Below are positions 47,501 through 59,198 of a DNA stretch of 64,000 bases, one piece after another. The stretch's first letter is position 1; every line of letters begins with the position of its first letter. This DNA comes from Cucumis sativus. Lineage: Eukaryota; Streptophyta; Magnoliopsida; Cucurbitales; Cucurbitaceae. The notes under the pieces are model-generated. The model searched no databases. It saw only the letters and a list, made by a program, of their open reading frames with translations, and had not been told where the DNA came from. The stretch is from positions 29,825,498 to 29,889,497 of the forward strand of contig NC_026660.2 of NCBI RefSeq assembly GCF_000004075.3, given 5' to 3'. Both the position numbers and the translations under genes were made by a program.

Positions 47501-50500
47501 GTGAATTTGAAGCAGTACAAACTTAGATGGATCAGAGAAAAAATCGGTCTTGTTAGTCAAGAACCTATACTCTTTACAACTACTATAAGGGAGAATATAT
47601 TGTATGGAAAAGACAATGCAACAGAAGAAGAGGTAAGAGCAGCAATTGAGCTTGCAAATGCTGCAAAGTTCATTGACAAGCTGCCTAAGGTAAACTTAAA
47701 ACTCTAGTCTCTTACCACTTTATAGTTTATGCAATAGTGTTTGAGATTGCAAGCTTCAGCAACAATCTCAAAGTTCTGTTACTAAAGTTTCAAGTCTGCG
47801 TTTTATTTTAAAGGGGCTTGATACAATGGTAGGCGAGCACGGGACTCAACTATCAGGTGGACAGAAGCAAAGAATTGCCATTTCAAGAGCCATTTTGAAA
47901 AATCCCAGAATTCTACTCCTTGATGAAGCAACTAGTGCTTTAGATTCAGAATCCGAGCGTATTGTTCAAGAAGCACTAGTAAGAGTGATGGCAAACCGGA
48001 CAACCGTGGTTGTTGCTCATCGCTTGACAACTATAAGGAATTCTGACAATATAGCAGTGGTGCATCAAGGGAAACTGCTAGAGCAAGGTTTGTTGTAGAA
48101 TCAAGTCATTTGAGATTTCCCTTTCCAAACCTTGCACCAATCTAGTTAGCTAAAAAAATTTGAAATTTAGGAACGCATGATGAGCTAATCAAAAATCCTG
48201 ATGGAGCTTATTCTCAACTAGTTCGTCTGCAAGAAGGAACAACAACAGGAACAGAAACAGAAACTAATCCGATCAACGATGCCATTGATCTAGACAAAAC
48301 AATGGGAAGTTCTGCCAGCAAGAGAACATCAGTGATAAGATCTATAAGCAGGACATCATCAGGTAGTCGACGTTCATTCACGATCAACTTTGCCATTCCA
48401 GGTTCAGTTCATATCCATGATCAAGAAATTGATGACGATGGACCAAAAAGAAATGACATGGATAAGAAAAAACCTAAACAGGTTTCAATGAAACGATTGG
48501 CAACTTTGAATAAGCCTGAGATGCCAGTGTTGCTCCTTGGATGCATTGCAGCAGTTATGAATGGCATGGTCTTTCCTATATTTGGCCTCTTACTCTCAAG
48601 TGCCATTGGAATGTTTTATAAGCCTGCAAGCCAGCTTGAGAAAGAATCCAAATTTTGGGCGCTTATTTATCTCGGTCTAGGATGTCTCACATTCTTTGCT
48701 TTGCCTACGCAGAATTACTTTTTCGGGATTGCAGGCGGAAAGTTAATCGAAAGGATTCGGTCTTTGACATTTAAAAAGATTGTCCACCAACAGATTAGTT
48801 ATTTTGATGACCCTGCAAACGCAAGGTTAGTTTAAGCATTTGAATTTATTGCATTAACATCTTTAATTAGAAGCTAAAACTCCTTCCTATGTTTCAGCGG
48901 CGCAATTGGAGCAAGGTTGTCAACTGATGCTGCCACAGTAAGAGGGCTTGTAGGGGATGCATTGGCTTTAGTAGTCCAAAACATTGCAACCATCACAGCT
49001 GGGCTAATCATAGCATTCACAGCTAACTGGATATTAGCTTTGGTCATTATAGGAGTGTCTCCTTTGCTACTTGTACAAGGCTACCTCCAGACCAAGTTCA
49101 CAAAAGGGTTCAGTGCTGATGCCAAGGTTTGTCTATTCCACCAATTCTTTATCCAGTGATTAAATGCAGTTTCTTCTTAAGCTAATGCAAATTGATATGA
49201 AAGCTCTGGCCATTTCTTTTAGTTGGACCCTTAACAGAAAATTCTAAAACTCTCAAATCAATTCAAAGGAAATGATTAGATTACCTTTTGATTGAGAAGT
49301 AAGAGATAAAAAAGAACCAATTCCTCATTCTAAGTTCAAATACTTCGCAAACAATGCAAGTTGATTAAATTGTTCATGGCGTCCAATTCGGGCTGAAAAT
49401 TGCAAAGGGGTGGAGATTCTGTATTATCTTTGGAGGATTTCAGTAAGAAAAAACCTAAAAGCTAAAAACTACACAAAACCAAAACCCCATGGTTACGCTT
49501 TACTTAGCTTCCCAAAACGTTGCTACTAAAATATTCATATTTAAAAGGGATTTAATTGGAAACAATAAAACTACATTTAAATTATTAAAGAAAATACAAA
49601 TGATATATTTTGAGCTCTTGGCGATTCACACCACAAACTCTACAGATCATGTATGAAGAAGCGAGTCAAGTCGCGAACGACGCGGTCGGCAGCATCAGAA
49701 CGGTTGCATCATTTTGCTCTGAAAAGAAGGTGATGGATTTATATGAAAAGAAATGTGAGGACCCTGTCAAAAATGGAGTTCGCCTAGGACTCGTCAGTGG
49801 TGCCGGATTTGGCTTTTCTTTCTTTGCTCTCTTCTGCACAAATGCCTTTTGCTTCTACATTGGATCCATTCTTGTGAATCATGGCAAGGCAACATTTCCT
49901 GAAGTCTTCAAGGTTAAGATTCTAAATATTGTGAAACAACATGGTTTTGCTTTTAGCTAATGATTTCCTAATCTGAATGAATAATGTTATGTTTTCTATT
50001 TATTGCTGCCAACAGGTCTTTTTTGCTCTTACAATTTCTGCTATGGGTGTTTCCCAAACCAGTGCCTTGGCTCCTGATAGCAGCAAAGCCAAGGATTCCG
50101 CGGCCTCTATATTTGAAATACTCGACAGCAAGCCTAAGATTGATTCAAGTAGTAGTGAAGGAGTGACACTCACCTCTGTAATCGGCAATATTGAGTTTGA
50201 TCATGTTAGTTTCAAGTATCCAACAAGGCCAGATATTCAAATTTTCCGAGATTTATGCTTAAGAATCCCGTCTGGAAAGGTAAAATTGTCTCTTTGACAA
50301 TCCTTTTAACTTTCATGAAAGTAATTTAACAATTTATTTAGTAGTCCCTACGTTTTACCATTTACAATTTGATTCAGTCTTCCACTAAACCGTACTAAAT
50401 TCTTTTGGTATAGAGATTAAATTATTGCAACTTAAAGTACAGGAACTCAATTGTTACACGTTAAACTTCAGAAACTAAATTTTCATGAAAGTTCAAAAAA

Positions 50501-51226
50501 CCAAAAGTATTTTTCAACTTACAATCCTGAAAAGTTGTTTCGCTAAGATTGAGAATGTATTGTCCTCTGCAGACAGTGGCATTGGTTGGAGAGAGTGGCA
50601 GTGGAAAATCAACAGTAATAAGTCTGATAGAAAGATTTTACGACCCAGACTCGGGACGAACTCTTCTGGACGGAGTAGAAATTCACAAATTCAAACTGAG
50701 TTGGCTAAGGCAACAAATGGGATTAGTGAGTCAAGAACCAATATTATTCAATGAAACAATTCGATCCAACATAGCGTATGGAAAACCAGAAAATGCAGCA
50801 AGTGAAGAAGAGATAATAGGAGCAGCAAAAGCAGCAAATGCCCACAATTTCATATCTTCATTACCCGAAGGCTACGAAACCTCAGTAGGAGAAAGAGGAG
50901 TTCAATTATCAGGAGGCCAAAAACAGAGGATAGCCATTGCTAGAGCCATTCTAAAGAACCCAAAAATTCTTTTGTTGGATGAAGCAACGAGCGCGTTGGA
51001 CGCCGAGTCAGAGCGAGTTGTACAAGATGCGTTAGATAGAGTGATGGTTAATAGAACGACAGTCGTCGTTGCCCATCGGCTTACCACTATTAGAGGGGCT
51101 GACATTATTGCTGTGGTGAAAAATGGTGTGATTGCTGAGAAAGGAAGCCACGAGGAGCTGATGAAGATCAGTGATGGAGCTTATGCATCGTTAGTGGCAC
51201 TTCATTCAACTTCTTCAAGTGTTTAG
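44515..51226 (+). CDS. full-size ABC transporter of the B family (ABCB4/11/12/21 group)
   Basis: 1270 aa from twelve exons: 44515-44766, 45653-45707, 46255-46430, 46519-46740, 46841-47079, 47164-47689, 47814-48087, 48171-48825, 48898-49126, 49646-49912, 50016-50279, 50573-51226. All GT-AG, with consistent phases. Architecture is TMD-NBD-TMD-NBD. NBD1 has Walker [10 protein letters not shown] (about 399-407), signature LSGGQ (503-507) and Walker [16 protein letters not shown]2 has GESGSGKST (about 1059-1067) and LSGGQ (1165-1169), followed by [15 protein letters not shown]. The linker between halves is Ser/Arg-rich ([20 protein letters not shown]). It is an ATP-driven plasma-membrane transporter. 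ABCB4 and its relatives move auxin, and [16 protein letters not shown] with the linker wording suggests this group, but I cannot prove the substrate. The N-terminus has a Gly run. The intact motifs and standard length argue for a working gene. Confidence 0.95.
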
Positions 51227-52432
51227 CAAACGAAGATTACAGACTCAAGAAAATAATTTTGATTATCCTATTAATCATTTTTTTACCCCATTTAGTAATA
51301 GTATAGAATCCAAAATTATGTTTTCTTTCTTTTTCGTTGTTTGTTTAGATTAACAAAAGCATACAAAAAAAATAATTACAATGTAGATGTCGTTGTAAGT
51401 TTAGGATTCAACGGATTAAAAGTGTAAAAATAATCTAACCATCCAACCCGTATTATAATAGTTGGATTGAGTTTTTTTTTCTTTTTCGATTTGGGTTGAA
51501 AACCTAAATTAATAATATTATATAACCTTCCATATTATAGTTTTGAATGTTTTTTTATTTTCAAATTTTGATTTATAATCGACTCTTTTTGAGTAATTAT
51601 TTTATAATTTTGTTTAATATTATTAAATACTTTACAAATCTTTTTAAATTATTTTGATATTTAACAAGTTTTATGAATGGAAAATAAATTATTTTAGTTG
51701 AATGGGTTAGAAATGTTTATAAGATCATTTGGGTTGTCATTTCAAACAACTCGAAAACTTTATTTGGTTTCAAAATACAGTGATAGTTACACATACAACA
51801 CAAATTTAGATCTAGCTTTTATAGTTTATGATATCATATTAGCAATAGAACGATAGAAATATTTTTAACTCAAATTATTGTATTAAAAAAAAACAGGAAA
51901 GTGGTGAATTGACCGTATATAAAAATTGTAAATTTAATCTCTACAATTTAAAAAAAATAGAATTCAAATTATTATTATTATTATTATTGGTGGAGACTTA
52001 TCAAATAAAATTATTATCATTATTATTAACTTGAAAAAATTTGGTTAGGTGTAGTTTGTTTGTAGTCTAATTATTTAGCAACTTATTTATGTCTATAGCA
52101 TTTAGCCGTTATTTGAATAATGCATGACAATGAAAGATGTCGGTAAAGTAAAGTTCAAAATTTCATCAAATAATCCTTTCAAAATTTTAATAATAATTCA
52201 AACTCTTAGTTGGATTTTTGTACTTTTCTTTCTCATCTTTCCTTCTTTTTTTAATCCTTATGAAAATATTGAACTAATTATAAGTGTACTTCCTACTTAT
52301 AACCCTCAAAAAGTTCATATTTGAAGCATTATAATTATTTTCTTAAAATTCCTATCATTTGATTACGCCATGTTGTATGATTGTATATTACAAAAGTAAC
52401 CACTTTTTATTAAAAGTTTTCTTCTATTGATT

Positions 52433-52468
<36 letters not shown>

Positions 52469-53967
52469 CACATTTAAATCCAATTATTCTTCCAACTTCA
52501 GAATCATTTAAGCTAAATAACATTTTTTAGTTTAATTTTGATAAACTATTTCTCAAAAAAGTGATTCTGCCAAAGAGGTTCTTCATACATTAAATGAAGT
52601 CAAAATTCACTAACAAAAGCAGTTGAAACAGTACTTTGGAATTTCATTTTTCTCAAGAATTAAAAGAAGAAGAAAAAAGGGTGTGGATGGGGATTGTATA
52701 TAATGACAAAAACAGTGATAGTGAAACATCGCCATTTCCCAATCTCTCAACTTCCCCTTCCCTTTTTTCTTGGTTTTCTTTCATTAAATTTGGGGACCAA
52801 TTTCTCTTTTTATTGTTCATTCTTCTTTTAATAAATAAATAACATTGTTCTTTCATTTCTTAAAATGCCCCACACAGATTCTTCCAACTTCCCCACGTCC
52901 ACATTCTTTCTTCCTGTATCATATTAATCTTAATTTTCTTAATTTTCCTTTCTAGTTTTGCTTTTAAGTTAAATTTTTTGATTAATTGGTTCAAAACGTA
53001 CCTATCTTAATCACTTGAGTTGTCCAAATTAAATTAGACAAACCGTTGAGATTTGACATTGAATGTACCTAAACTCGCTAATACAAGCACAACTCAATTC
53101 GTCTAAGTTTTTAGCATCAACTCTAAAGTTAAAGCTTTGTTTTCATGCTTAATGTATATATAATCTAAACCCACCATTTGCTTAAACCATGTGAATAATT
53201 AATATTCATTGACATCTCAAGTTTTAGTAGAGAGAAAGTATCAAATGTCAGTGTGATGATCCAAACCTAGGACTAAGTAAAGATACTTTGATGGGTTTTT
53301 TTTCAAGTCAAAAGATACTTTAAAGGTTATGTTAGATTTAAATTTGAAGTGAGGAATTTTGAAATCCTATCTAATTAAGATTAGGTTGTTTAGATTTTGA
53401 TGTTGTAAATAAAAAATACTTTTAAACGAAATCTAAACAAAACAATTAATGAAAAGTGATATGATTTAAGATGATCATACAATATCTTAACAAGGGCTAA
53501 CTCAAAAATTACAAATGAGAAACTTTTCTCTTTAAAATACATAAATTAATGGGAGGGAATGAAGGAATGAAAATGAATACAAAGTTTTCATTTTGATTAT
53601 TTTGATTTGATTTAAATGATGCAAAGCTCACCTACCCAACCAAAGCATAGGGGTAAAGATCGAATCTTTTTTCCGTTTGTGATATTTAATATTGGGAGAA
53701 ATGAGATGAGAAAGGGCATAATATAATACTAATAGCATAGGGATTGGGAATCTCAATTGGCGCCTCAGCAAATTTAGTGAGTGAGTGAACCTCCAATCGT
53801 CATCCCCACCTGTCCTTTCCTCTGCCACATCCTTTTTCTTTTTCCTTTTTTTTTCTTCTTTTTATTCTTATAACGCACCACATCACAATTTTTTTTCTCT
53901 CATTCAAAGAATTCTGAGGCTGCGGAGCCTCCAAGTTTCTGTTCCCTTCCATTTCTTTTTGTTCATC
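51227..53967. other. intergenic region after the ABCB gene
   Basis: Contains the ABCB 3' UTR, an AT-rich stretch with scattered GGGTTG/CAACCC motifs (about 51430-51770) that may be an old repeat, a short ATT repeat near 51970, and a (TA)n tract at 52436-52468. The right end (53770-53967) is the leader of the next gene, C/T-rich before the ATG. No other gene seen. Confidence 0.45.
52436..52468. repeat. (TA)n microsatellite
   Basis: About 33 bp of alternating AT in intergenic DNA. Confidence 0.85.
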
Positions 53968-55808
53968 ATGCCCTCAGGCGCTAAGAAACGTAAAGCTGCC
54001 AAGAAAAAGAAGGAATTGGAAGCTCATATCAACCCTTCTCAAGGTACAATTCTCATATTCGTACCCCCTTTTTTCAAATTTTTAACCCCATGTTTTCATT
54101 TGTTTCATATGGGTCCCTTCTTCTGCTTCTGATTCAATCCCTCCTTCAGTTGCTGTGTATGTAAATGTAATGTAATTTCTCAAGTGGGTTTTGCCACTTG
54201 TGTCTTCTTCTTGCTTTTGAGATCTGATTATGTTAGATTTGATTTGGTTTTGTTTTGAATCCTTGTGATTAGAATCTGTGCACCTCTTATTTCTTGTTTG
54301 TTATTGTGTTAACCAAATTAGCTTTGTCGGTAGATTTAAATTTCAGCTGTTCTTTTTTGCGAACCTGTTTTTTAATTTTAATTTTCCCCCCTTGGGACGC
54401 TTCAGTCCAAAGTAAGAGTCTTTTTTAATTGTTTAATTGAATTAATCTCGCTTCTCTGTTGATCAATCGCAATTTTCAATTTTTTTCCTCTGTTTTGGAT
54501 TCTGGTTGAAATTGGTGCGTCAAGTCTCACCCTACTCATCATCCACCTTCATCAGCTTTCTTTTACTTTTGGGTTCGAGTTTCTGTTACTGATTCGTTTA
54601 GAAAGCTGATTCTTGGGGTATTTTTAACTTCAAGTTCTTTGATTGTTTTGGAGAGAAGGATTTGACTTGAGGTAGATTGCATGAGTTGTTTCATTACAAT
54701 TTAGAGATAACTTTACCCTCTTTTCCATCTGGGGAGTGGGAATTACATATTTCTCTTTTGAGTTCTTCTGATTATAATTTTTCATGACAGGAAAGGATGA
54801 TGCTAAGAACCAAGATGATAAGGGAAGTGATAGTGGTGAGATCGATTCCCCAGCTTCTCAGAATCACCCAAGCCACAGCAATCCATTTGGTGAGGGAAAT
54901 AAAGAAATACAAGAGAGCAGCTCGTCAGACGCTGGGGTCCCGAGCAATGTAGGGACTAATCAGAAAGTTAAACTTTCTTCTGAGAGAAAAAATGGAAATG
55001 TTGAGAATGAGTCTGTGAAAGGATCACGTGATGATGACCATAGCAGTAGTAGTTCAGATGATGAATCTGTAGATACAACAAAGAAACCAGAGGTATGTCA
55101 TCCAGTTTCTAAAATGAAATTGCGACATCTTTTTGTCAGCAAGATTAATTTGCAACTCTGAAAATTTATAAGGTGGATGGATAGGTACTGGATGGGAAGA
55201 CCGATGATTTGGTTGTGCCAACTGCTGCCTCTATTCTTAACTCGATTACACCAGAGCTCTCGGCATCTGAGGAAACTATCAGTATTGCTGAAAGTGCATC
55301 TGTTGAAAATACTGCCATACCTGATATGATTGTTTCGAAAAAGTTAGAGACAACCCCCTTCCACTCAGCAGATGGAGTTACAAATGTGCCAGTGGAAGCT
55401 CCAAGGGATCCATCATCAAAACCAAATGAGGATAGAAATTTACACATATCAGGTGAATCTGTTGAATAAGGGCTCTTCTTCTTCTGATGTTTTGAATTCA
55501 CATCTGGAAAATATTACTGCCACTGTTGGTAATTGGTATGACTGGACTAATAATTTTGCAGCACATGTCGAAAATTCTGAATGTGCAGAAAACTCCAAAC
55601 CTGAATCTGAAGATCAGGTTTTTTTCCAATCTCTTGTTATTGCTGAACATACTTGCATATCATATGTTTATTCTTCCTTGAGAAACGAGGCTTTTGTATT
55701 CCAATTTCTGTGCAGCCGTTGATTGGGTCAAGACCACCAGTGCCACAAAGGTCCTCATGGTTAAGTTGCTGTGGATTATGTGATGTATTTACCAGCTCGG
55801 ACCGATAA
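53968..55808 (+). CDS. Lys-rich/Ser-rich plant protein of unknown function
   Basis: 264 aa from exons 53968-54043, 54791-55092, 55185-55452, 55562-55617, 55716-55808, all GT-AG and in frame. The N-terminus is strongly basic (MPSGAKKRKAAKKKKELEAH). The middle is acidic and Ser-rich (SSSSSDDESVD, SSSSDAGVPS) and looks disordered. The C-terminus is short and hydrophobic with a Cys pair (SSWLSCCGLCDVFTSSDR). I recognise this plan (basic MPSGAKKRKAAKKKK start, SWLSCCGL.VF end) from unnamed plant proteins; no function can be given. Nuclear targeting is possible from the Lys clusters, and the CC pair could be lipid-modified; both are guesses. If the 109-nt third intron (55453-55561) is not removed, translation stops at 55467-55469 and the Cys-containing tail is lost. 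Confidence 0.82.
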
Positions 55809-57197
55809 CTACAGTTTCTATATATAGGGTTAGAACCTAACCTTTTTGTTTATCAACTTTTACCTTGTCCAATATTTGGTGCTGCTCATATCATAAAGTT
55901 GCTTGCAGATGAAAATTTAATTGTTGTGAAAGAAGAATTTTATTTTAATGTGAATAGCTTGTCGAAGCCCATAATCTACAGAATATTCCCATTTACTAAT
56001 ATGTGTATGTGTACAAGGGGTTGTGTGAGATTCATCTTTATATATCTGAATGGAGACTCGGTATTCATATTTCATATTCCATCCTTGATGAACAATTATT
56101 CCTCTTTCATGAGATATGGTTTGTGTTTTTGATAAGAAAAGTATTGTAAAGATCAACTATTCTTAAACTTCATTCATCCCAAGTCTCCGATCATATACTT
56201 TTTTCCTTTTCCCCCTAAAAGAGGTATTGAACTTTACAGCCCTTAGGTCTTTGTGGTTCCTTTATGACATATGCTTTGTATTTGATATTGGAATCGACTT
56301 AGTATGCTTACACTGTCAAATCTGCATTTGAATAGACGCCTACATTGTCAAATTTGCATTTGAACTTACATACACACTATGTCAATGGCTTCTTTTCTAG
56401 AACAATATAATCCAAAATCTAGTTGGCAGTTGGCACTGGCACTGAGATCATGTGTTTTATGTTGAGGCAGGAATGAAAATTCTTCACAGGAGGGGTGAAG
56501 GTTTAAACAGCAAGTGTCTGTACGAGCACATGATAGGATAGTCATCGAACTTGATGAGCCCAGCCTAAGGTAGATCATATTCTTGGATTTAGAAGCTAGC
56601 AAACATGAAGATATTCCCTTACTACATGTCTTTTGTCCTACAGTGAGTTTTTGTTCTTTGGAGCATGATGTTCTCGATTTTGTATTAGTCTTACATTTTA
56701 CAATTATATTATCATAAATGTTTTGATTGTGTCGATAATCAGTTATCACTTTTTACTTTCATATTCATATGATGGCATCTGCTATTGCTTGGCTGAATGA
56801 GTTCTCTGTCTCAACTTATGCAATGCTTTCCCATCCCTCGTACATGGTTTATTCTTTTGGTGAAAACCTTGGACATAAACTTCGTTTTCTACTGATATTG
56901 GCATTTTTTTTTTTACCATTTTATGTTAGTTTACGTGGTACTTAGTCTTGGAATTTTTATGTGCATGCTGTTGAAGCTGTTACGGAGGAAATGAAGTCAT
57001 CAAAGTCACTGAAATCTTATTCTTTTTTTTTGCACACCAATTTTCATAATATCTTCTGTACTTCATCTGCCAATACAATGCAAGTTTCTCCCATTTTACA
57101 TGATTCGACCAAGATTGATTTAAGAAAACAAATCATATATAAAAAAAATTGAAAACAAACCCACAAACAAACATTCGGTGAACGCTATTTCTAGAAT
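55809..57197. other. intergenic region between convergent genes
   Basis: 3' flanks of the preceding + strand gene and the following minus-strand gene. Composition is mixed and fairly balanced, with ORFs on both strands (for example 56366-56749 minus) but no recognisable domain. Part may be extended 3' UTR. Nothing else supported. Confidence 0.4.
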
Positions 57198-58203
57198 CTA
57201 CTGGCTGGTTGAGATCCACACAATGATTGCGGTATAAACAAATTGCGTAATTGAAAGGACAATCACGAAAGCCTCCAATGCAATCTGCATTTTTAAAAAC
57301 ACACGAAAAGACTCAAACCTTGGCTTTGTAGTTTACATTACTCTGTGAAGCACTTTTGAAGAACTGAAGCAAAATTTACTAGAAGGGAAAAATAAGAGAG
57401 AGAAACAAGAGAAGCGTTTAGGTTCCTCACCAAGTGGCCACTAGTGACTGTCATGGCAATCTCTTTCCAAGCAAACCTGCAGCAGTGACATTTATTCTAG
57501 TTATAATCCGTTTTGAAAGTATTCAAACTTTGAGATAGGTTTACAGTTCCCAGATGTTTGGATCATGTTTCTTTTGACACAACTATATTTCAACTGTCCT
57601 AACATTGAATGCTTATGTGGGTGATGGTAAGTGAGATTCAATGGTTATATTGTAGCACGAAATTTCAGAATGTTACATTTGCATGGGTTTAGATTTGTTA
57701 AATGATTCATGAACGATTGAGGAATACCAACTAAATAGCTGAAGATTCTATAGCCAAAACAAGATTTAAACTTGCATACCCCATAGCGAGAAAAGTTAGG
57801 AAGCAGGCGACGAGTGCTGTCGAAGCGGCAGGGGGCTGGTTGGCAGTTTCCGGGAACCGAAAATAAAAGCTTCCGGTTATGGCAGATGCAACAACAGCCA
57901 CAGCAGCAATCAAGGCAAAAATAATAAAGAACCCAGTGGCAGAGTTCCCAATTTGGAAGAAAATTGGAGAAAAATAGTTGGGAACATCAAATCCAGCACC
58001 TGAAAATGAAACATATTGCACAACATTACATTACCATTAAAGTCGAAAGAAGATTAACAGAAAGATGAGGAAGCAGGGTTATGATTCAAACCAATAACAA
58101 ATCCATTATCAATGGTATGATTCATCACCCAGCCACCAATCCCGAAAATGACGACGCATATGCAGAAATTAAAGAACAAAATTGGTGCTGCAATCGCCTT
58201 CAT
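57198..58203 (-). CDS. AWPM-19-like (PM19L) plasma-membrane protein
   Basis: 154 aa from exons 58203-58092, 57999-57780, 57476-57431, 57284-57198 on the minus strand; GT-AG, phases 1, 2, 0. Four hydrophobic segments fit the family: one in ILFFNFCICVVIFGIGGW, one around FFIIFALIAAVAVVASAITG, one in TALVACFLTFLAMGFAWKEI, and the last in ALEAFVIVLSITQFVYTAII. The loop AGFDVPNYFSPIFFQIGNSATGF, written here in part, is the conserved AWPM-19 signature. Family members are small tetraspan proteins of the plasma membrane, first described as ABA- and cold-induced, with roles in ABA responses or transport proposed for some. The length is typical. The 46-nt exon 3 was missed by simple ORF reading but is needed for FAWKEIAM. 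Head-to-head with the PPR gene about 1 kb away. Confidence 0.92.
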
Positions 58204-59198
58204 GTCTTCCAGTAGTATATATGGAAGAAAGAAGGTTTTTGAGATGAAAATGAAGTAGGGAGGAGAATGAATTAAACTTGAATGTTCATCATGTGGAGAG
58301 TTTGGATATTGTTGAAAGCCTTTTAATGGAGAATGTCATGTTCTTTGCTTGCTAAAAGGGCTCAGAATTGGTTGGAAAGGAGAAGTGAATTATTCTTGCT
58401 TGGCTCAGCTTTCAGAGGAAATTTTATGCTTCTTCTTCCAATATAAAAGTTATTACCATTTTTTTTTTTTTTTTTTTGCTTTTCTTTGGAGAGAGATATT
58501 CTTTGCCAATTTCATTGATCCCAATATATTAATCTATCAACTTTCAAATGATTTTCTAAGAAGCTATTCTAATTTAATGAAATAAACAAAACTAATTGGG
58601 CCCGAAGCCCAGTGGGTTGGGGTGTGTGCTTGATGATCACATTGGCCGTGTTATACTAAAAAAATATGAAGTATTATTATGTTTAAGTAAATAATGATTC
58701 TAAGGTGAGTTTAAGTTAGTAGAACAAACATGATCTCAACACCACAATTATTACCCTAAAAATAAAATAAGGAAAGTTATTTATTAAAGATTAATTTTTT
58801 TTCTATAGACTTGTATGTTTATTTATATGTGAGAATAATTAAAATTAAATTTATTTTTTAAATACTAAGTTTATTTAAAGTACTTTTTAACAAAGATCAA
58901 TATGAATATTCGAATTGAATAATGAAAGGTTAAGAAAATAAGGAGAAAAAAAGAACTAAGTGCGGTTAAGAAAATAAGAAAAAGTATGTATACGTGTGTC
59001 TCTCTATATATATATCATTTGAACCAATTTAGGGTGCATGTGCTCCACCCCTACGTAGCTCGAACCCTGGTCATCGTGTGCTGGCTCACTTGCTTGCATC
59101 AAAGTCAAGAGATGGTGCGCTTTTTATGCGCTTGATTTCTCGTCCCTCTCAAATGCAAAGCGAAGCGAGTGAATTGAACTCTCGCTGAACGTTGGCCA
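58204..59198. other. divergent spacer between AWPM-19-like and PPR genes
   Basis: About 1 kb between two divergently transcribed genes, so it should hold both promoters. It contains a long T run near 58460-58477 and a short TA tract near 58987-58998. Around 59030-59075 the reverse strand shows a B-box-like GGGTTCGAGC without a matching A box, so no tRNA or SINE is called. Confidence 0.45.

Noticed and set aside
55372-55722. Apparent frameshift after SGESVE in the unknown Lys-rich protein gene
   Set aside because: A 109-nt GT-AG intron (55453-55561) with a good acceptor and branch site restores the frame and leads to the conserved C-terminus, so a broken gene is not needed.
59036-59075. tRNA-like B box on the reverse strand
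   Set aside because: GGGTTCGAGC is present but there is no A box at the right distance and no cloverleaf can be drawn.
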